Numbered from the stretch's first letter, positions 8,128 to 16,185 are shown. The stretch: 17,204 nucleotides of DNA from an uncultured Veillonella sp. (GCA_900766125.1 CAAFUD010000029.1:1-17204); one strand, 5' to 3'. The notes: generated from the sequence alone by a model not told the origin. Program-made: numbers and translations.

Positions 8128-11100
8128 GGTTTTCACCTCCTTCGTTAAGAACCTCTTTCATCCGTTCTAGTGCATCATCTTCGGATAATCTAGATAAGTA
8201 ATTATATCGGTTACGGCTAGAGTCAAAACGGCATACAGTGTTGTAGTCACAATATGTACAAGGTCTGTTTTTATTTAACTGGTACGGCTGAATTGGGAAT
8301 TGACCGTCCCCGATGTTGCGACCGATGTCAGCCATGACGTGGTTGGTATAACGGCACATTACATCAAACTCGCCGGTGTTCTTAACCTTATGTAAATCTC
8401 TGCTAGAAATCGTTTGATCCTTTTTCGTAGCAATCGGTACATATGGACCTCGTTTAGAACCGTAGGATAAGAACTTATTGTCTATATGCGTTAACAACTC
8501 AACATCATCAGAGAAGTATCCGCTATTTTGCCACGCATCGCTTTCTTTAGCCAAGGCTACTGCATCTTCATAAGATATAGGCGCGTCAGCAGGGATTTTA
8601 GGGTTCTTCACATAGGAATACACCACAGCTGCAGGAGTCATAGATTGTCCTTGCGTATTACCATAAGCGGATTCTAAGGCTAACAGATAGGTCATGAGCT
8701 GCAATTTAAGACCATAGTACACATCTTGGGCTGTTACATGAGCGCCACCCGATTTGTAGTCAATAACCATTCCGTAGGTTTGACCATCTCGAGTATATTC
8801 ATCGATACGGTCAATTTGACCAATGAGGCGTAAATAACGATCTTCCCCAAGAGGCACCCGAATCGGATCCCAGCCGCCTTGACGGCCAAAATCTTGCTCC
8901 AAGTATTTTGTATCAAAATCACTGCGCTTGGACCACTCTACAAGGCGGTCTACCGTCACATGTAATGTTCGTTGTACACGCTGCTCGATAGCCTTTTGGT
9001 AGGCATCGCTCGTTTCCTCACCAGCCTGATTTTCTTGTAAAATCTCATCGGCTACAGAGCGACATAAATTTTGTTGCTCCTCTTCATTGAGATCACGCCA
9101 TTGTTTATTATTTTCTAATAGATAATTGCCTAAACGCTCTAAATTAGCATGTAAAAATGTACCAATTTCAGGGGCTCCAAAGGAGCGTACACGACGTGGC
9201 TCCAGTTTCAAACCATATTGAGCATAGAACTTGAACGGACATTGTTGGTATCGCTCTAAACGCGTCACAGAACCAGACATGTAGCCTTTAGATAAGAACA
9301 ATCCATTCACTAAATCCTTTGTAATGACCGGCACATCGTTATTATCTCGAATACCACGAGAAACCTCTGCTAAACGAGGACGGTAAGTATCGCTTTCACG
9401 AGCCCAGTTATAAAGCCCCCACCACAGTGGGTTAACTTCATGTCCACTAAAGAGAGCGCCCCAACGTTCAGATAACAAGGACAAACTTTGGAGAGGCCGC
9501 CATACATAATCAGCCTCAGTATCAGGCTCAATGGATAACGGAATATCTACAGCCTTACCGACGTAACCGAGGGATTCTAGTCGTTTCACCACGAGGGATG
9601 GCTCAAGACCGGTTCCATCCTCGCCAGAGCTTGCATAGGACAGCGTCAAGGAATCGGATGCTCGCGTCATAGCTAGGTATAATAGGAAATTCTCGTTGAA
9701 AGCCTTCGGCAAAGCACCTTCAGCAAGGGTAATACCTGCATCGGCTAACTCTTGGCGTTCCTTATCCTTAATAAGACCTTCATCGCCCATGCTTTGTGGG
9801 AATATGCCTTGATTGAGGCCCAGGACGAATACCTTAGGCCACCATTGGCTATAACCACGTTCGATGGTGGTGATTACCACATGGTCCAAGGACGGAGGAA
9901 TCATAGAATAATTTACATCGCTCAAGCCTTCTTCGAGGAGCAACATCATCTCATCTAGGGTCAACACTTCATCCTTCATGACCATAGAGATTTCATCTAT
10001 GAAAGAAATAACAGCATTGTACATCTGTTCATGGCTGGCTTTCGACTCTTGATCCCCCACCGTTTCTGCGTCTTGTGCCCATTCATAGAGATGCTCGGGC
10101 ACTTGCAAGGTTTCTAAGAGACCATACAGCTGTGCACCCCACTCAGCGCCCGTATGACCTTCACTATGAGCGGCAAAATCAAACCACGGAGATAGTATAT
10201 CCATAATAGTTTGTCTTGCTTGATTAACACGGGCTCTACGAGGTGCATCTAAGTGACTTTCTTCATCTTGCCCCTCATGGAATCCGCGTAGATACGGCCA
10301 GCTTTCACGTTCCCATTTATAATGGTCGATACCAAACTCGAGCACATAGTTCTCTAATTCATCTACGGCCTCACGAGTAAGAGGCATCAAGTCCGTTTTC
10401 AGCAAAAGGAACATGCTGTCTCGGCTGTAACTATGGCGCACAATATCAAAGAGAGCCGTCAATAATTCGCCTAAGGGATGATTTTTCATAGGACGTTGGC
10501 GGTCGATAAAGTGCGGGATTCCGTAGCGAGTAAAGACCTTTTCCAAGGTATCTCCGTATGTTTCGGACTCGCGAAGCATAATACATACATCGCGGTAACG
10601 AGCCTCTGGAGAGGACTCCACATAGGCTAAAATACGGCGAGCCACCGCGTCAGCTTCCCGTTCTCTGTTATAGCCACGAATAAGCGGTATCGTAGTATCT
10701 GTAGAATTTTGCTTACTAGGACTAGTAAAGTAATTAGATTCTAATTCTTGTTCGATTTGAGGGCCCCGTTTCCCATCAAAACCAACCCAATTAATACTAG
10801 AACCATAACGAGCCACTAAGGTATCGTATATCTCTAAAGGACGACTGAAGAGATGTTCCCCTCGACGTGCAATATGTAAAGCCTTTGGAGCCATTGGCAA
10901 GTCGATAGTAATAACCGCTTCCTTAGCCAAATCAAACAAGGTATAGATCAACTCGTAGTGTGTAGGTGTAAACCAATGGAATCCATCGATAAAGACATGG
11001 CTGTTTTCCATCAGAGGAGATTGAGGCAAAGCCTCAACAATTTCCATAATTGGATCGATATCGCGCTCCCCATGACGACTGATTTCCTCTTCATAGGCAG

Positions 11101-11593
11101 CCATACATATGGCAAGTTCCTGCAATTTCTTTTGTAATACTTTATTTTTAACAGATTCCGCCCCACGTTCTAGGTCTGTAGGACCAACGCGGAATGCGCG
11201 AAACTCAGAAAAGAGCTGTTGCAATACAGAAGAAAACTCAGGACGTTTAGTAGCCTGTTCTAATAGGCCTAGCTCCTTTTGTTTCCGCTTCATAACAAGG
11301 CGCAACAACATAGACCGGCCAAAGCTAGATAAGCTTGATTGACCGGCCCCTTTGGAGCCTATAGATTGATATACTTGGTAACCCAAACGACCAAAACCTA
11401 CGACGCGAACCGTAGTAAAACCTTTTTCAGGCATAAATTCTGCCAGCTCTCGCTCTACCCGATACGTAGCTGGCTCAGGAACGAGTAAGATTATAGGTTC
11501 CCCTGGACAATCTGTCATGACTTGACGTATCCGTTCATATACGGCACGTGTCTTGCCTGATCCTGCTCGTCCATAATAGACGCTAATACTCAT
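8117..11593 (-). CDS. addB: ATP-dependent helicase/nuclease subunit B (AddB)
   Basis: This is the partner of AddA in the AddAB double-strand-break repair enzyme; it carries the Chi-recognition and second nuclease functions. At 1158 residues it has the usual length. It has an N-terminal Walker A GRAGSGKT (8-15) but degenerate helicase motifs, as expected for AddB. The C-terminal nuclease has VIDYKSGG (D945, K947). An iron-sulfur cluster is indicated by C785 in QQCPFKFY and C1112, C1115 and C1121 in CTYCDYNTVC, the spacing of AddB-type nucleases; all four cysteines are intact. GGGAGG lies 5 nt before the ATG. It is first in the addBA operon. A 13-bp palindrome sits just ahead of the ribosome site. 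Confidence 0.95.
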   Translation of the reverse strand: MSISVYYGRAGSGKTRAVYERIRQVMTDCPGEPIILLVPEPATYRVERELAEFMPEKGFTTVRVVGFGRLGYQVYQSIGSKGAGQSSLSSFGRSMLLRLVMKRKQKELGLLEQATKRPEFSSVLQQLFSEFRAFRVGPTDLERGAESVKNKVLQKKLQELAICMAAYEEEISRHGERDIDPIMEIVEALPQSPLMENSHVFIDGFHWFTPTHYELIYTLFDLAKEAVITIDLPMAPKALHIARRGEHLFSRPLEIYDTLVARYGSSINWVGFDGKRGPQIEQELESNYFTSPSKQNSTDTTIPLIRGYNREREADAVARRILAYVESSPEARYRDVCIMLRESETYGDTLEKVFTRYGIPHFIDRQRPMKNHPLGELLTALFDIVRHSYSRDSMFLLLKTDLMPLTREAVDELENYVLEFGIDHYKWERESWPYLRGFHEGQDEESHLDAPRRARVNQARQTIMDILSPWFDFAAHSEGHTGAEWGAQLYGLLETLQVPEHLYEWAQDAETVGDQESKASHEQMYNAVISFIDEISMVMKDEVLTLDEMMLLLEEGLSDVNYSMIPPSLDHVVITTIERGYSQWWPKVFVLGLNQGIFPQSMGDEGLIKDKERQELADAGITLAEGALPKAFNENFLLYLAMTRASDSLTLSYASSGEDGTGLEPSLVVKRLESLGYVGKAVDIPLSIEPDTEADYVWRPLQSLSLLSERWGALFSGHEVNPLWWGLYNWARESDTYRPRLAEVSRGIRDNNDVPVITKDLVNGLFLSKGYMSGSVTRLERYQQCPFKFYAQYGLKLEPRRVRSFGAPEIGTFLHANLERLGNYLLENNKQWRDLNEEEQQNLCRSVADEILQENQAGEETSDAYQKAIEQRVQRTLHVTVDRLVEWSKRSDFDTKYLEQDFGRQGGWDPIRVPLGEDRYLRLIGQIDRIDEYTRDGQTYGMVIDYKSGGAHVTAQDVYYGLKLQLMTYLLALESAYGNTQGQSMTPAAVVYSYVKNPKIPADAPISYEDAVALAKESDAWQNSGYFSDDVELLTHIDNKFLSYGSKRGPYVPIATKKDQTISSRDLHKVKNTGEFDVMCRYTNHVMADIGRNIGDGQFPIQPYQLNKNRPCTYCDYNTVCRFDSSRNRYNYLSRLSEDDALERMKEVLNEGGENHGC

Positions 11594-11605
11594 GAGACCT
11601 CCCTA

Positions 11606-11618
11606 GTGAAACTTTCAC
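11606..11618. promoter_or_regulatory. 13-bp palindrome in the addB leader
   Basis: GTGAAACTTTCAC has perfect 6-bp arms around one central base and lies 13 bp upstream of the addB start, overlapping nothing coded. It may be an operator or a small hairpin near the ribosome site. Next to it (11625-11646) is the AT-rich direct repeat AATTTATAT twice plus AATT, likely part of the addB promoter region, where I cannot choose one -10. Confidence 0.35.
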
Positions 11619-11716
11619 CATCTCAATTTATATAATTTATATAATTCGCAAATTTCATCTTATTTATATATTTCTTGTTCTTAGGTATAGCCTAAAACTA
11701 TTTTTTTCGATATAAT

Positions 11717-11759
11717 AATGTCATTATACATAAATACTATTATATAGTAATATGACATT
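11717..11759. repeat. nested inverted repeat in the gap upstream of addB
   Basis: AATGTCAT (11717-11724) and ATGACATT (11752-11759) are exact 8-bp inverted arms. Inside them TACTA (11735-11739) and TAGTA (11745-11749) form a second pair. The 344-bp gap 11594-11937 is otherwise AT-rich, with the addB leader at its left and two rightward promoters at its right. No gene is seen in it. Role unknown; an operator pair is possible. Confidence 0.4.
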
Positions 11760-11802
11760 CTGTGCTTAATTCTGGGGTTAATTTAAGCTAATTGTACAAA
11801 AT

Positions 11803-11832
11803 TTGACTCATTTGATTATATTTGTTTATAAT
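11803..11832 (+). promoter_or_regulatory. upstream promoter (P1) of the exported-protein gene
   Basis: TTGACT (11803-11808), an 18-bp spacer and TATAAT (11827-11832) closely fit the sigma-70-type consensus. It lies about 100 bp upstream of the start codon, 52 bp before a second promoter in the same direction. Confidence 0.65.
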
Positions 11833-11854
11833 TAAGAAAAAAATTTATATTTTA

Positions 11855-11883
11855 TTTACAATTAACAGAATTTCATATATAAT
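11855..11883 (+). promoter_or_regulatory. proximal promoter (P2) of the exported-protein gene
   Basis: TTTACA (11855-11860), a 17-bp spacer and a perfect TATAAT (11878-11883) give a strong promoter. The expected start near 11890 leaves a leader of about 48 nt with AGGAG at 11924-11928, 9 nt before the ATG. Confidence 0.75.
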
Positions 11884-11937
11884 ACATGTTAGTATTTGTG
11901 TTATTTGTAAAAATCATGTATTTAGGAGTGAACTATT

Positions 11938-12915
11938 ATGAACAAAAAACATTTAGCAGCTGCTTTCGCAGTATTTGCAGCTACAACTATGTCTTTCTCT
12001 GCTTTCGCAGCATCCGTTGATGCTAATGCACGTGCTTACGAACGCGCTGCAGCTGAGCAATATACTTACGCTGCACCTCAAGCAGCTACACCAGCGTACC
12101 AATCTGGTTATGTAACAAGCGCACCACGCCCTGGTTACAAACCATTACCAGCAGTACCTTACACAGCAGGTGACATGGCTCAACAAATGCCTGTATCTAA
12201 AGAATTAGGCGATCCAATCTTCGTAGCACCTGAAACAACAGCTGTAGGTCTTCAAATCATGGACCCTATCGCTACTAACAGCCAACCTGTATACCAAGAA
12301 ACTGTAACTTCCGTAACAGCTAATGGCAACGGCAGTGCATACGTTTCCCGTTACAAAACTAACCAATTGAACGCATTCGACTTATTGTTGAACGGCAAAT
12401 CCTATACATATGACTTGCCAGCATACACTAACGGCTACCAAGTTAAAACTGCTAGCTCCTACAACCGTGCTGGTGACGGCGTTGCAAACGTATTCTCTAC
12501 AAACGTAATCACTGAAGCAGTTGTAAACAACAACTCCTTGCGTATCACTGTTAACATGACTCAACCAACAGCTGTAGCAGCTGCTAAATTGCGTTCCATG
12601 CAACAAACTGGTCAAGTAGCAGGCGGTGAAGTAGCTGCATTGTTCGCTTACAATGAAAGCTATGATGGTGTAAAACAAGCTGCTCATTACGACGTATTCA
12701 ACAACGGCAACCGTTACATCGTTGTTAAATCTGGTGCTGTAACAGTTCCAAATGGTGCACAACACCCTTACGCAACTGCATTGTTCGCAGTAACTGACGA
12801 CACTGTAGCAGCTGTAACAGTATCTGGCAACACTGCTGATACTTACGATTTAGTTAAAGGTACTGCATACGCAATTGCACAATCCGCTCGCGTATCTAAC
12901 GCACGTACTCGCTAA
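11938..12915 (+). CDS. highly expressed exported protein of unknown function
   Basis: I do not recognise this 325-residue protein. It begins with a clear Sec signal peptide: MNKKH, a hydrophobic Ala/Phe core and a likely cleavage after SAFA (residue 24). There is no lipobox. Residues 30-75 are rich in Ala, Pro, Tyr and Gln and contain PRPGYKPL (63-70). Residues about 100-325 look beta-rich, with many Val, Thr, Asn and Tyr and few charges, and there is no cysteine. No transmembrane segment follows the signal, so it is periplasmic or surface-associated. Codon use is narrow (CGT, AAC, TTC, CCA, GTA/GCA), unlike its neighbours. With two tandem strong promoters and its own terminator this suggests an abundant protein. 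Function cannot be assigned. Confidence 0.85.
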   Translation: MNKKHLAAAFAVFAATTMSFSAFAASVDANARAYERAAAEQYTYAAPQAATPAYQSGYVTSAPRPGYKPLPAVPYTAGDMAQQMPVSKELGDPIFVAPETTAVGLQIMDPIATNSQPVYQETVTSVTANGNGSAYVSRYKTNQLNAFDLLLNGKSYTYDLPAYTNGYQVKTASSYNRAGDGVANVFSTNVITEAVVNNNSLRITVNMTQPTAVAAAKLRSMQQTGQVAGGEVAALFAYNESYDGVKQAAHYDVFNNGNRYIVVKSGAVTVPNGAQHPYATALFAVTDDTVAAVTVSGNTADTYDLVKGTAYAIAQSARVSNARTR

Positions 12916-12994
12916 TTCTAACTATAATTCGTTACGAATTAACTATAATGGTGAAAGCTACAAGCCTTCACACCTAAAGACTATATAAATCACC

Positions 12995-13032
12995 AAAGCC
13001 CCGAATGAGATATCTCATTCGGGGCTTTTTTA
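12995..13032. terminator. strong bidirectional terminator
   Basis: Bases 12995-13028 form a perfect 34-bp palindrome with a GC-rich AGCCCCGAATGAGAT arm, followed by a T-run on the plus strand and preceded by AAA on the other side. It ends the exported-protein gene (stop at 12915) and can end the convergent SGNH hydrolase gene (stop at 13094). In the 79 bp before it, TAACTATAAT occurs twice (12919 and 12940) around the small inverted repeat AATTCG-TTA-CGAATT. Confidence 0.9.
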
Positions 13033-13080
13033 TGCATCTTACCAATTGAATTCTTTTTATGCATCTTACCAATTGAATTC
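13027..13080. repeat. perfect 27-bp tandem duplication
   Basis: The unit beginning TTTTTATGCATCTTACC and ending AATTGAATTC is present twice back to back (13027-13053 and 13054-13080) without a mismatch. The first copy starts in the terminator T-run and the second ends 14 bp before the SGNH hydrolase stop. It looks like a recent slippage duplication. Confidence 0.9.
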
Positions 13081-13093
13081 TTAGATTTATTTT

Positions 13094-13645
13094 TTACGAT
13101 AATCTTGTAAATATTTCTAACGCTTTATACGCCATCAAACGATAGCCTCGTGCATTAGGATGTACTTCACCGGCAAAGACAATTTGGCCGATTTGATCTG
13201 CTTCGTATAATGATGTATAAAAGTCTATAACCTTCAAATCATGCTCTGCAGCATAAGCTTTCAGTTGTTCATTGACCTCTCTCACCACAATGTCGAGTCC
13301 ATCCATATCACTATCGATTTGTGTTTCTAAACCAATAATAACCTTCCCCTTTATGCTCGCTAGTTCAATAGCTTTCACCAAGGTCTTGAACACATATGTA
13401 CTATCTCGACCTTGCAAAATATCATTAGTACCACACATTAAGAAGATATGACGCGTTGAATCAGCTACAGCTGTAGGTAGCCATTTTTCAATGTTATAAA
13501 TCATGCCCTGAACGGAGCAGCCGTCTTCACCATAATTTGTAAAATGTACACCCTCTATAGATGCATCACAAATTTCAACCCAACCTTGTCCATAAGGCAC
13601 ATCATAACCGCGGGTGATGCTATCGCCAAAACAGATAATTTCCAT
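13094..13645 (-). CDS. SGNH/GDSL-family hydrolase
   Basis: This small 183-residue cytoplasmic esterase or lipase-like protein has no signal peptide. Block I FGDSITRG holds the nucleophile Ser9; block II NYGEDG has Gly39; block III CGTNDIL has Asn74; block V is AGEVHPNARGY with His162. The position three residues before His, normally Asp in DxxH, is Gly159, with Glu160 next to it, so the triad may be a dyad or use Glu. I chose the ATG at 13645 because AGGAGG lies 7 nt upstream; an in-frame upstream ATG at 13669 has no such site. It is a single gene, convergent with the exported-protein gene. A candidate promoter is TTGTAT-18-TATGAT at 13701-13672. The substrate is unknown. Confidence 0.88.
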   Translation of the reverse strand: MEIICFGDSITRGYDVPYGQGWVEICDASIEGVHFTNYGEDGCSVQGMIYNIEKWLPTAVADSTRHIFLMCGTNDILQGRDSTYVFKTLVKAIELASIKGKVIIGLETQIDSDMDGLDIVVREVNEQLKAYAAEHDLKVIDFYTSLYEADQIGQIVFAGEVHPNARGYRLMAYKALEIFTRLS

Positions 13646-13755
13646 ATCTAGACCTCCTGTACTATGCATTAATCATATAACAAAATGACAATTATATACA
13701 ATATACATACTATAGATTTTTATATGCATTTTTTATAGAATTACATGTTTGACTA

Positions 13756-13764
13756 TGGTATACT
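13756..13764 (+). promoter_or_regulatory. extended -10 promoter of the proline-rich exported-protein gene
   Basis: TGGTATACT is an extended -10 element (TGnTATAnT type) on the plus strand, 25 bp before the start codon. No good -35 lies at the proper distance, which extended -10 promoters tolerate. A GAGAGG ribosome site follows. Confidence 0.5.
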
Positions 13765-13788
13765 AATTCCACATAAGAGAGGTCAAAG

Positions 13789-14586
13789 ATGAGAAAACTA
13801 TATCCCTTTTTAATACTAGCATTAGCAACATTACAATCAGCTAGTGCGATTTCACAATATGAATTAGAGAACAAGCCTACTCAATACCAAGTTGCTTATA
13901 ATAGCCCTTCGGAGACTGTGTATATCGACTTAAGTACACTTAGTCTAGCGCAGTCAGGTCCTACATATAGTACGCTTCACGCTCGTACAATTAGTCTCTA
14001 TAAAAAGCAGAATATTATTGCTGATTATTCAACTAATTATACATACCATCGTGGTAACACATCTAAAGATATTTACCTCATGGATTGGCATGTAGCACCG
14101 GCGAAATTCTACCAAGTAAATGGCGCACCTATAGGAACTGCTAATAATCAGCGTTCTGTTCTATCTACAGGTGCTCACGTCGCTACAAAGGGTTCTCCTG
14201 TAGCTGAAATAGGTCAATTTATTTTACATAATGCATTGGAATTAGAGCGTATTACCTATACATCTAAGAACCCATACGTACCACCTCGTCCATATAAACC
14301 ATTAAGTACACCGGCTCCAATAGAAGGTAGGCCATTATTTGGAGTTCAGCCACCAGAAGGTATCTATAAACCGCTAAACCAATTAGAATCTCCTTATACA
14401 TCTAATCAACCACGGTTATTTCCTTCTAAATTAGGTATATATGGACCCGTTCCACCACCACCGCCTCAAGGGCCTCGACCTAGTGATTGGATTCTCGACA
14501 TTCAAAATCAGGACATGCCCGATCCAAATACACCTATGAGTGATTGGAGACCTCAACCGGATTATCATGCACCGCAAAAACCATAA
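13789..14586 (+). CDS. exported protein with proline-rich C-terminal region
   Basis: This 265-residue protein has a Sec signal peptide with likely cleavage after LQSASA (residue 20) and no lipobox. Residues about 32-155 form a compact-looking, probably beta-rich domain (ETVYIDLSTL, YSTLHARTISLYKK, NYTYHRG, FYQVNGAPIG). Its pattern recalls surface-adhesin-E-like domains, but this is a weak impression. Residues 161-265 are proline-rich and likely extended, with PPRPYKPL (165-172), GIYKPL (191-196), a PPPPP run (222-226) and two SDW motifs. The tail may span the cell wall or outer-membrane space or bind a partner. YKPL also occurs in the abundant exported protein upstream (67-70). Codon use is ordinary. 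It is alone in its transcript. Function unknown. Confidence 0.8.
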   Translation: MRKLYPFLILALATLQSASAISQYELENKPTQYQVAYNSPSETVYIDLSTLSLAQSGPTYSTLHARTISLYKKQNIIADYSTNYTYHRGNTSKDIYLMDWHVAPAKFYQVNGAPIGTANNQRSVLSTGAHVATKGSPVAEIGQFILHNALELERITYTSKNPYVPPRPYKPLSTPAPIEGRPLFGVQPPEGIYKPLNQLESPYTSNQPRLFPSKLGIYGPVPPPPPQGPRPSDWILDIQNQDMPDPNTPMSDWRPQPDYHAPQKP

Positions 14587-14615
14587 TCAAAAAATATAGT
14601 TACTCGTAACGTATA

Positions 14616-14714
14616 AAAAGAGACTGAACTGTCCCCTATTTTGAACTGCACCTCCAAAAATTGTGTCCAATTTTTGGGGTGCAGTTCATTAGGAGATCTA
14701 ATTCAGTCTCTTTT
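14616..14714. repeat. nested inverted repeat between convergent genes, possible IS-end relic and terminator
   Basis: Outer arms AAAAGAGACTGAA (14616-14628) and its exact complement (14702-14714) enclose inner arms at 14642-14662 and 14669-14688 that pair over 20 bp with a single-base bulge around a GTGTCC loop. The inner arm TGAACTGCACC-TCCAAAAA looks like the terminal repeat of IS3/IS150-type elements, and TGAACTGTCCCC (14625-14636) is a partial third copy. No transposase remains. Outer arms followed by T-runs on both strands could terminate the exported-protein gene and the convergent transporter gene. Confidence 0.75.
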
Positions 14715-14773
14715 GTTTCATATTTTGTTTGTTTCCATACAATCAGAGGAACCTATTGTATGATGCTTTCACA

Positions 14774-15997
14774 TTATTTAAGACGTACAAAGAACAATGC
14801 AATAGCACCGATAACTGGTGCAATGGCAAGGGTCATCAATGCAGATTGATAACTGCCTGTAGCTGTTAACATGCTACCTAAAATCATAGGTGCCAACATA
14901 ACGCCGATCTGATTAAACAAGTTTACAAAGCCTGCAGTTGTACCGCGTAAATGAGGTGCTGCGGATTGAATTACGAGAGCATTTGTTAAAGCACTATGCA
15001 TGAAAGCACCAATACCAAGAATTGGACCTGTTATAAAGAGCATATCTGGATTTGTGGTGCTCGCAAAGAGGATCAATGCTGGTGCAAATAAGAACATAAC
15101 AAGCGCCACCAAATGGTTCTTCTTAATCGGTAATATATCGGACAAAATACCGATAGTCGGTTTCGCAATAAGCGCGGCTAAACCAAAGGCAGACATTACA
15201 TGACCTGCATAGATGGCATTAACGCCGAGCTGTTTAACCATGTACAAGTTTGACCATTGCGCCACAGCCCAGGTAGCACCGGTAGCAAAGAAGCCTGCAA
15301 AAGCAAGGCAACAAATGTTGCGATTCTTCAAAACATGTAACAAGTTTTCCTTTAAAGAAGTCTTTTCCCCTATATGAGCAGACGCAGCACTCACCTCTGC
15401 TTCTCGTTGAGCTAAAATCTCAGCACTTGGCTTACGAACCGTAAAGTAGCTAAGAATGAAAACAAGGATTGGTAATACCGCTGTTAAAAGAAATGCATTT
15501 TGCCAACCATAATTAGTTGCCACATATGGTGCATAAAGGTTTACAGTAGTCAATCCAAGGGATGTGCAGGACATGAAGATACCCACGGCTGCACCACGTT
15601 GATTAGGCCCAAAGTAATCCCCAATAGCACTTAAACAAGATGCTTGTACCGGACCAGATACAATACCTAATAAGAATCGTAATACCCAGCCATAGGTGTA
15701 ATTATCTATAGTACTCATCAATGCCGTAATAACTGCCATGGCAAGTAAGCTTACCAAAATGGTGTAACGATAACCAATGCGATCCGCTAAGATACCACCT
15801 GGTAGAACCATGATGGCATAACCCATATAAAAGGCGGATAAATAGGCCGTACCCATTTGAGGAGTAAAACTCAAGGCCTCATTAACGATAGGCATCAAGG
15901 ATGCCCAAGATAAACGCATAACAAAGCTAATCAAAAATGTTAGCCACACGCTGACAAGAATTAAAATCTGAGTTCGTGAGAAACTAAGTCGATTCAT
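14774..15997 (-). CDS. MFS transporter, organic-anion type
   Basis: This 407-residue inner-membrane protein has about 12 hydrophobic helices in two halves joined by a charged loop near residues 190-220 (RKPSAEILAQREAEVSAAS). The major-facilitator loop 2-3 motif appears as GGILADRIGYRYT (about 67-79), and a related GILSDILPIKKNH occurs in the second half (about 281). LRFLLGIVSGPVQ and FGPNQRGAAVG resemble the anion:cation symporter branch that carries sugar acids and related carboxylates, so uptake of an organic acid is plausible but not shown. An AAAGGAG site lies 6 nt before the ATG. A weak promoter, TTGTAA-18-TATGAT, lies at 16064-16035. It is transcribed alone. Confidence 0.9.
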   Translation of the reverse strand: MNRLSFSRTQILILVSVWLTFLISFVMRLSWASLMPIVNEALSFTPQMGTAYLSAFYMGYAIMVLPGGILADRIGYRYTILVSLLAMAVITALMSTIDNYTYGWVLRFLLGIVSGPVQASCLSAIGDYFGPNQRGAAVGIFMSCTSLGLTTVNLYAPYVATNYGWQNAFLLTAVLPILVFILSYFTVRKPSAEILAQREAEVSAASAHIGEKTSLKENLLHVLKNRNICCLAFAGFFATGATWAVAQWSNLYMVKQLGVNAIYAGHVMSAFGLAALIAKPTIGILSDILPIKKNHLVALVMFLFAPALILFASTTNPDMLFITGPILGIGAFMHSALTNALVIQSAAPHLRGTTAGFVNLFNQIGVMLAPMILGSMLTATGSYQSALMTLAIAPVIGAIALFFVRLK

Positions 15998-16156
15998 ACG
16001 AGCTCCTTTCTACAGAAAAATAACATATAAAGCTATCATACTATAAATACAGGTTATTTTACAAACTTCAAAGATTGTTAAAATCCCCATCACAGCTTCT
16101 CAATTACAATCTGCTATAATTGCACATAATATATACCTAGCTTTTAATCTACATTC

Positions 16157-16185
16157 TTGACAAATAAATTTATATCACCTATCTT
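16157..16185 (+). promoter_or_regulatory. promoter of the candidate small RNA
   Basis: TTGACA (16157-16162), a 17-bp spacer and TATCTT (16180-16185) match the sigma-70 consensus at 6/6 and 4/6. The expected start, about 16191-16193, coincides with the first base of the long hairpin. No open reading frame follows. Confidence 0.55.

Noticed and set aside
8128..8136. GTG start three codons upstream for AddA
   Set aside because: It falls directly beside the AGGAGG, leaving no proper spacing; the ATG at 8127 has an 8-nt spacing.
12382..12765. 127-residue minus-strand frame inside the exported-protein gene
   Set aside because: It is a mirror of strong codon bias on the plus strand, has no ribosome site and a Cys/Val-rich nonsense composition.
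13646..13669. Longer start for the SGNH hydrolase
   Set aside because: The extra eight residues are encoded by the ribosome-site region of the downstream ATG and do not fit the family start.
14661..14849. 62-residue plus-strand frame across the nested repeat
   Set aside because: It starts in the hairpin and runs into the antisense of the MFS gene; no ribosome site or recognisable product.
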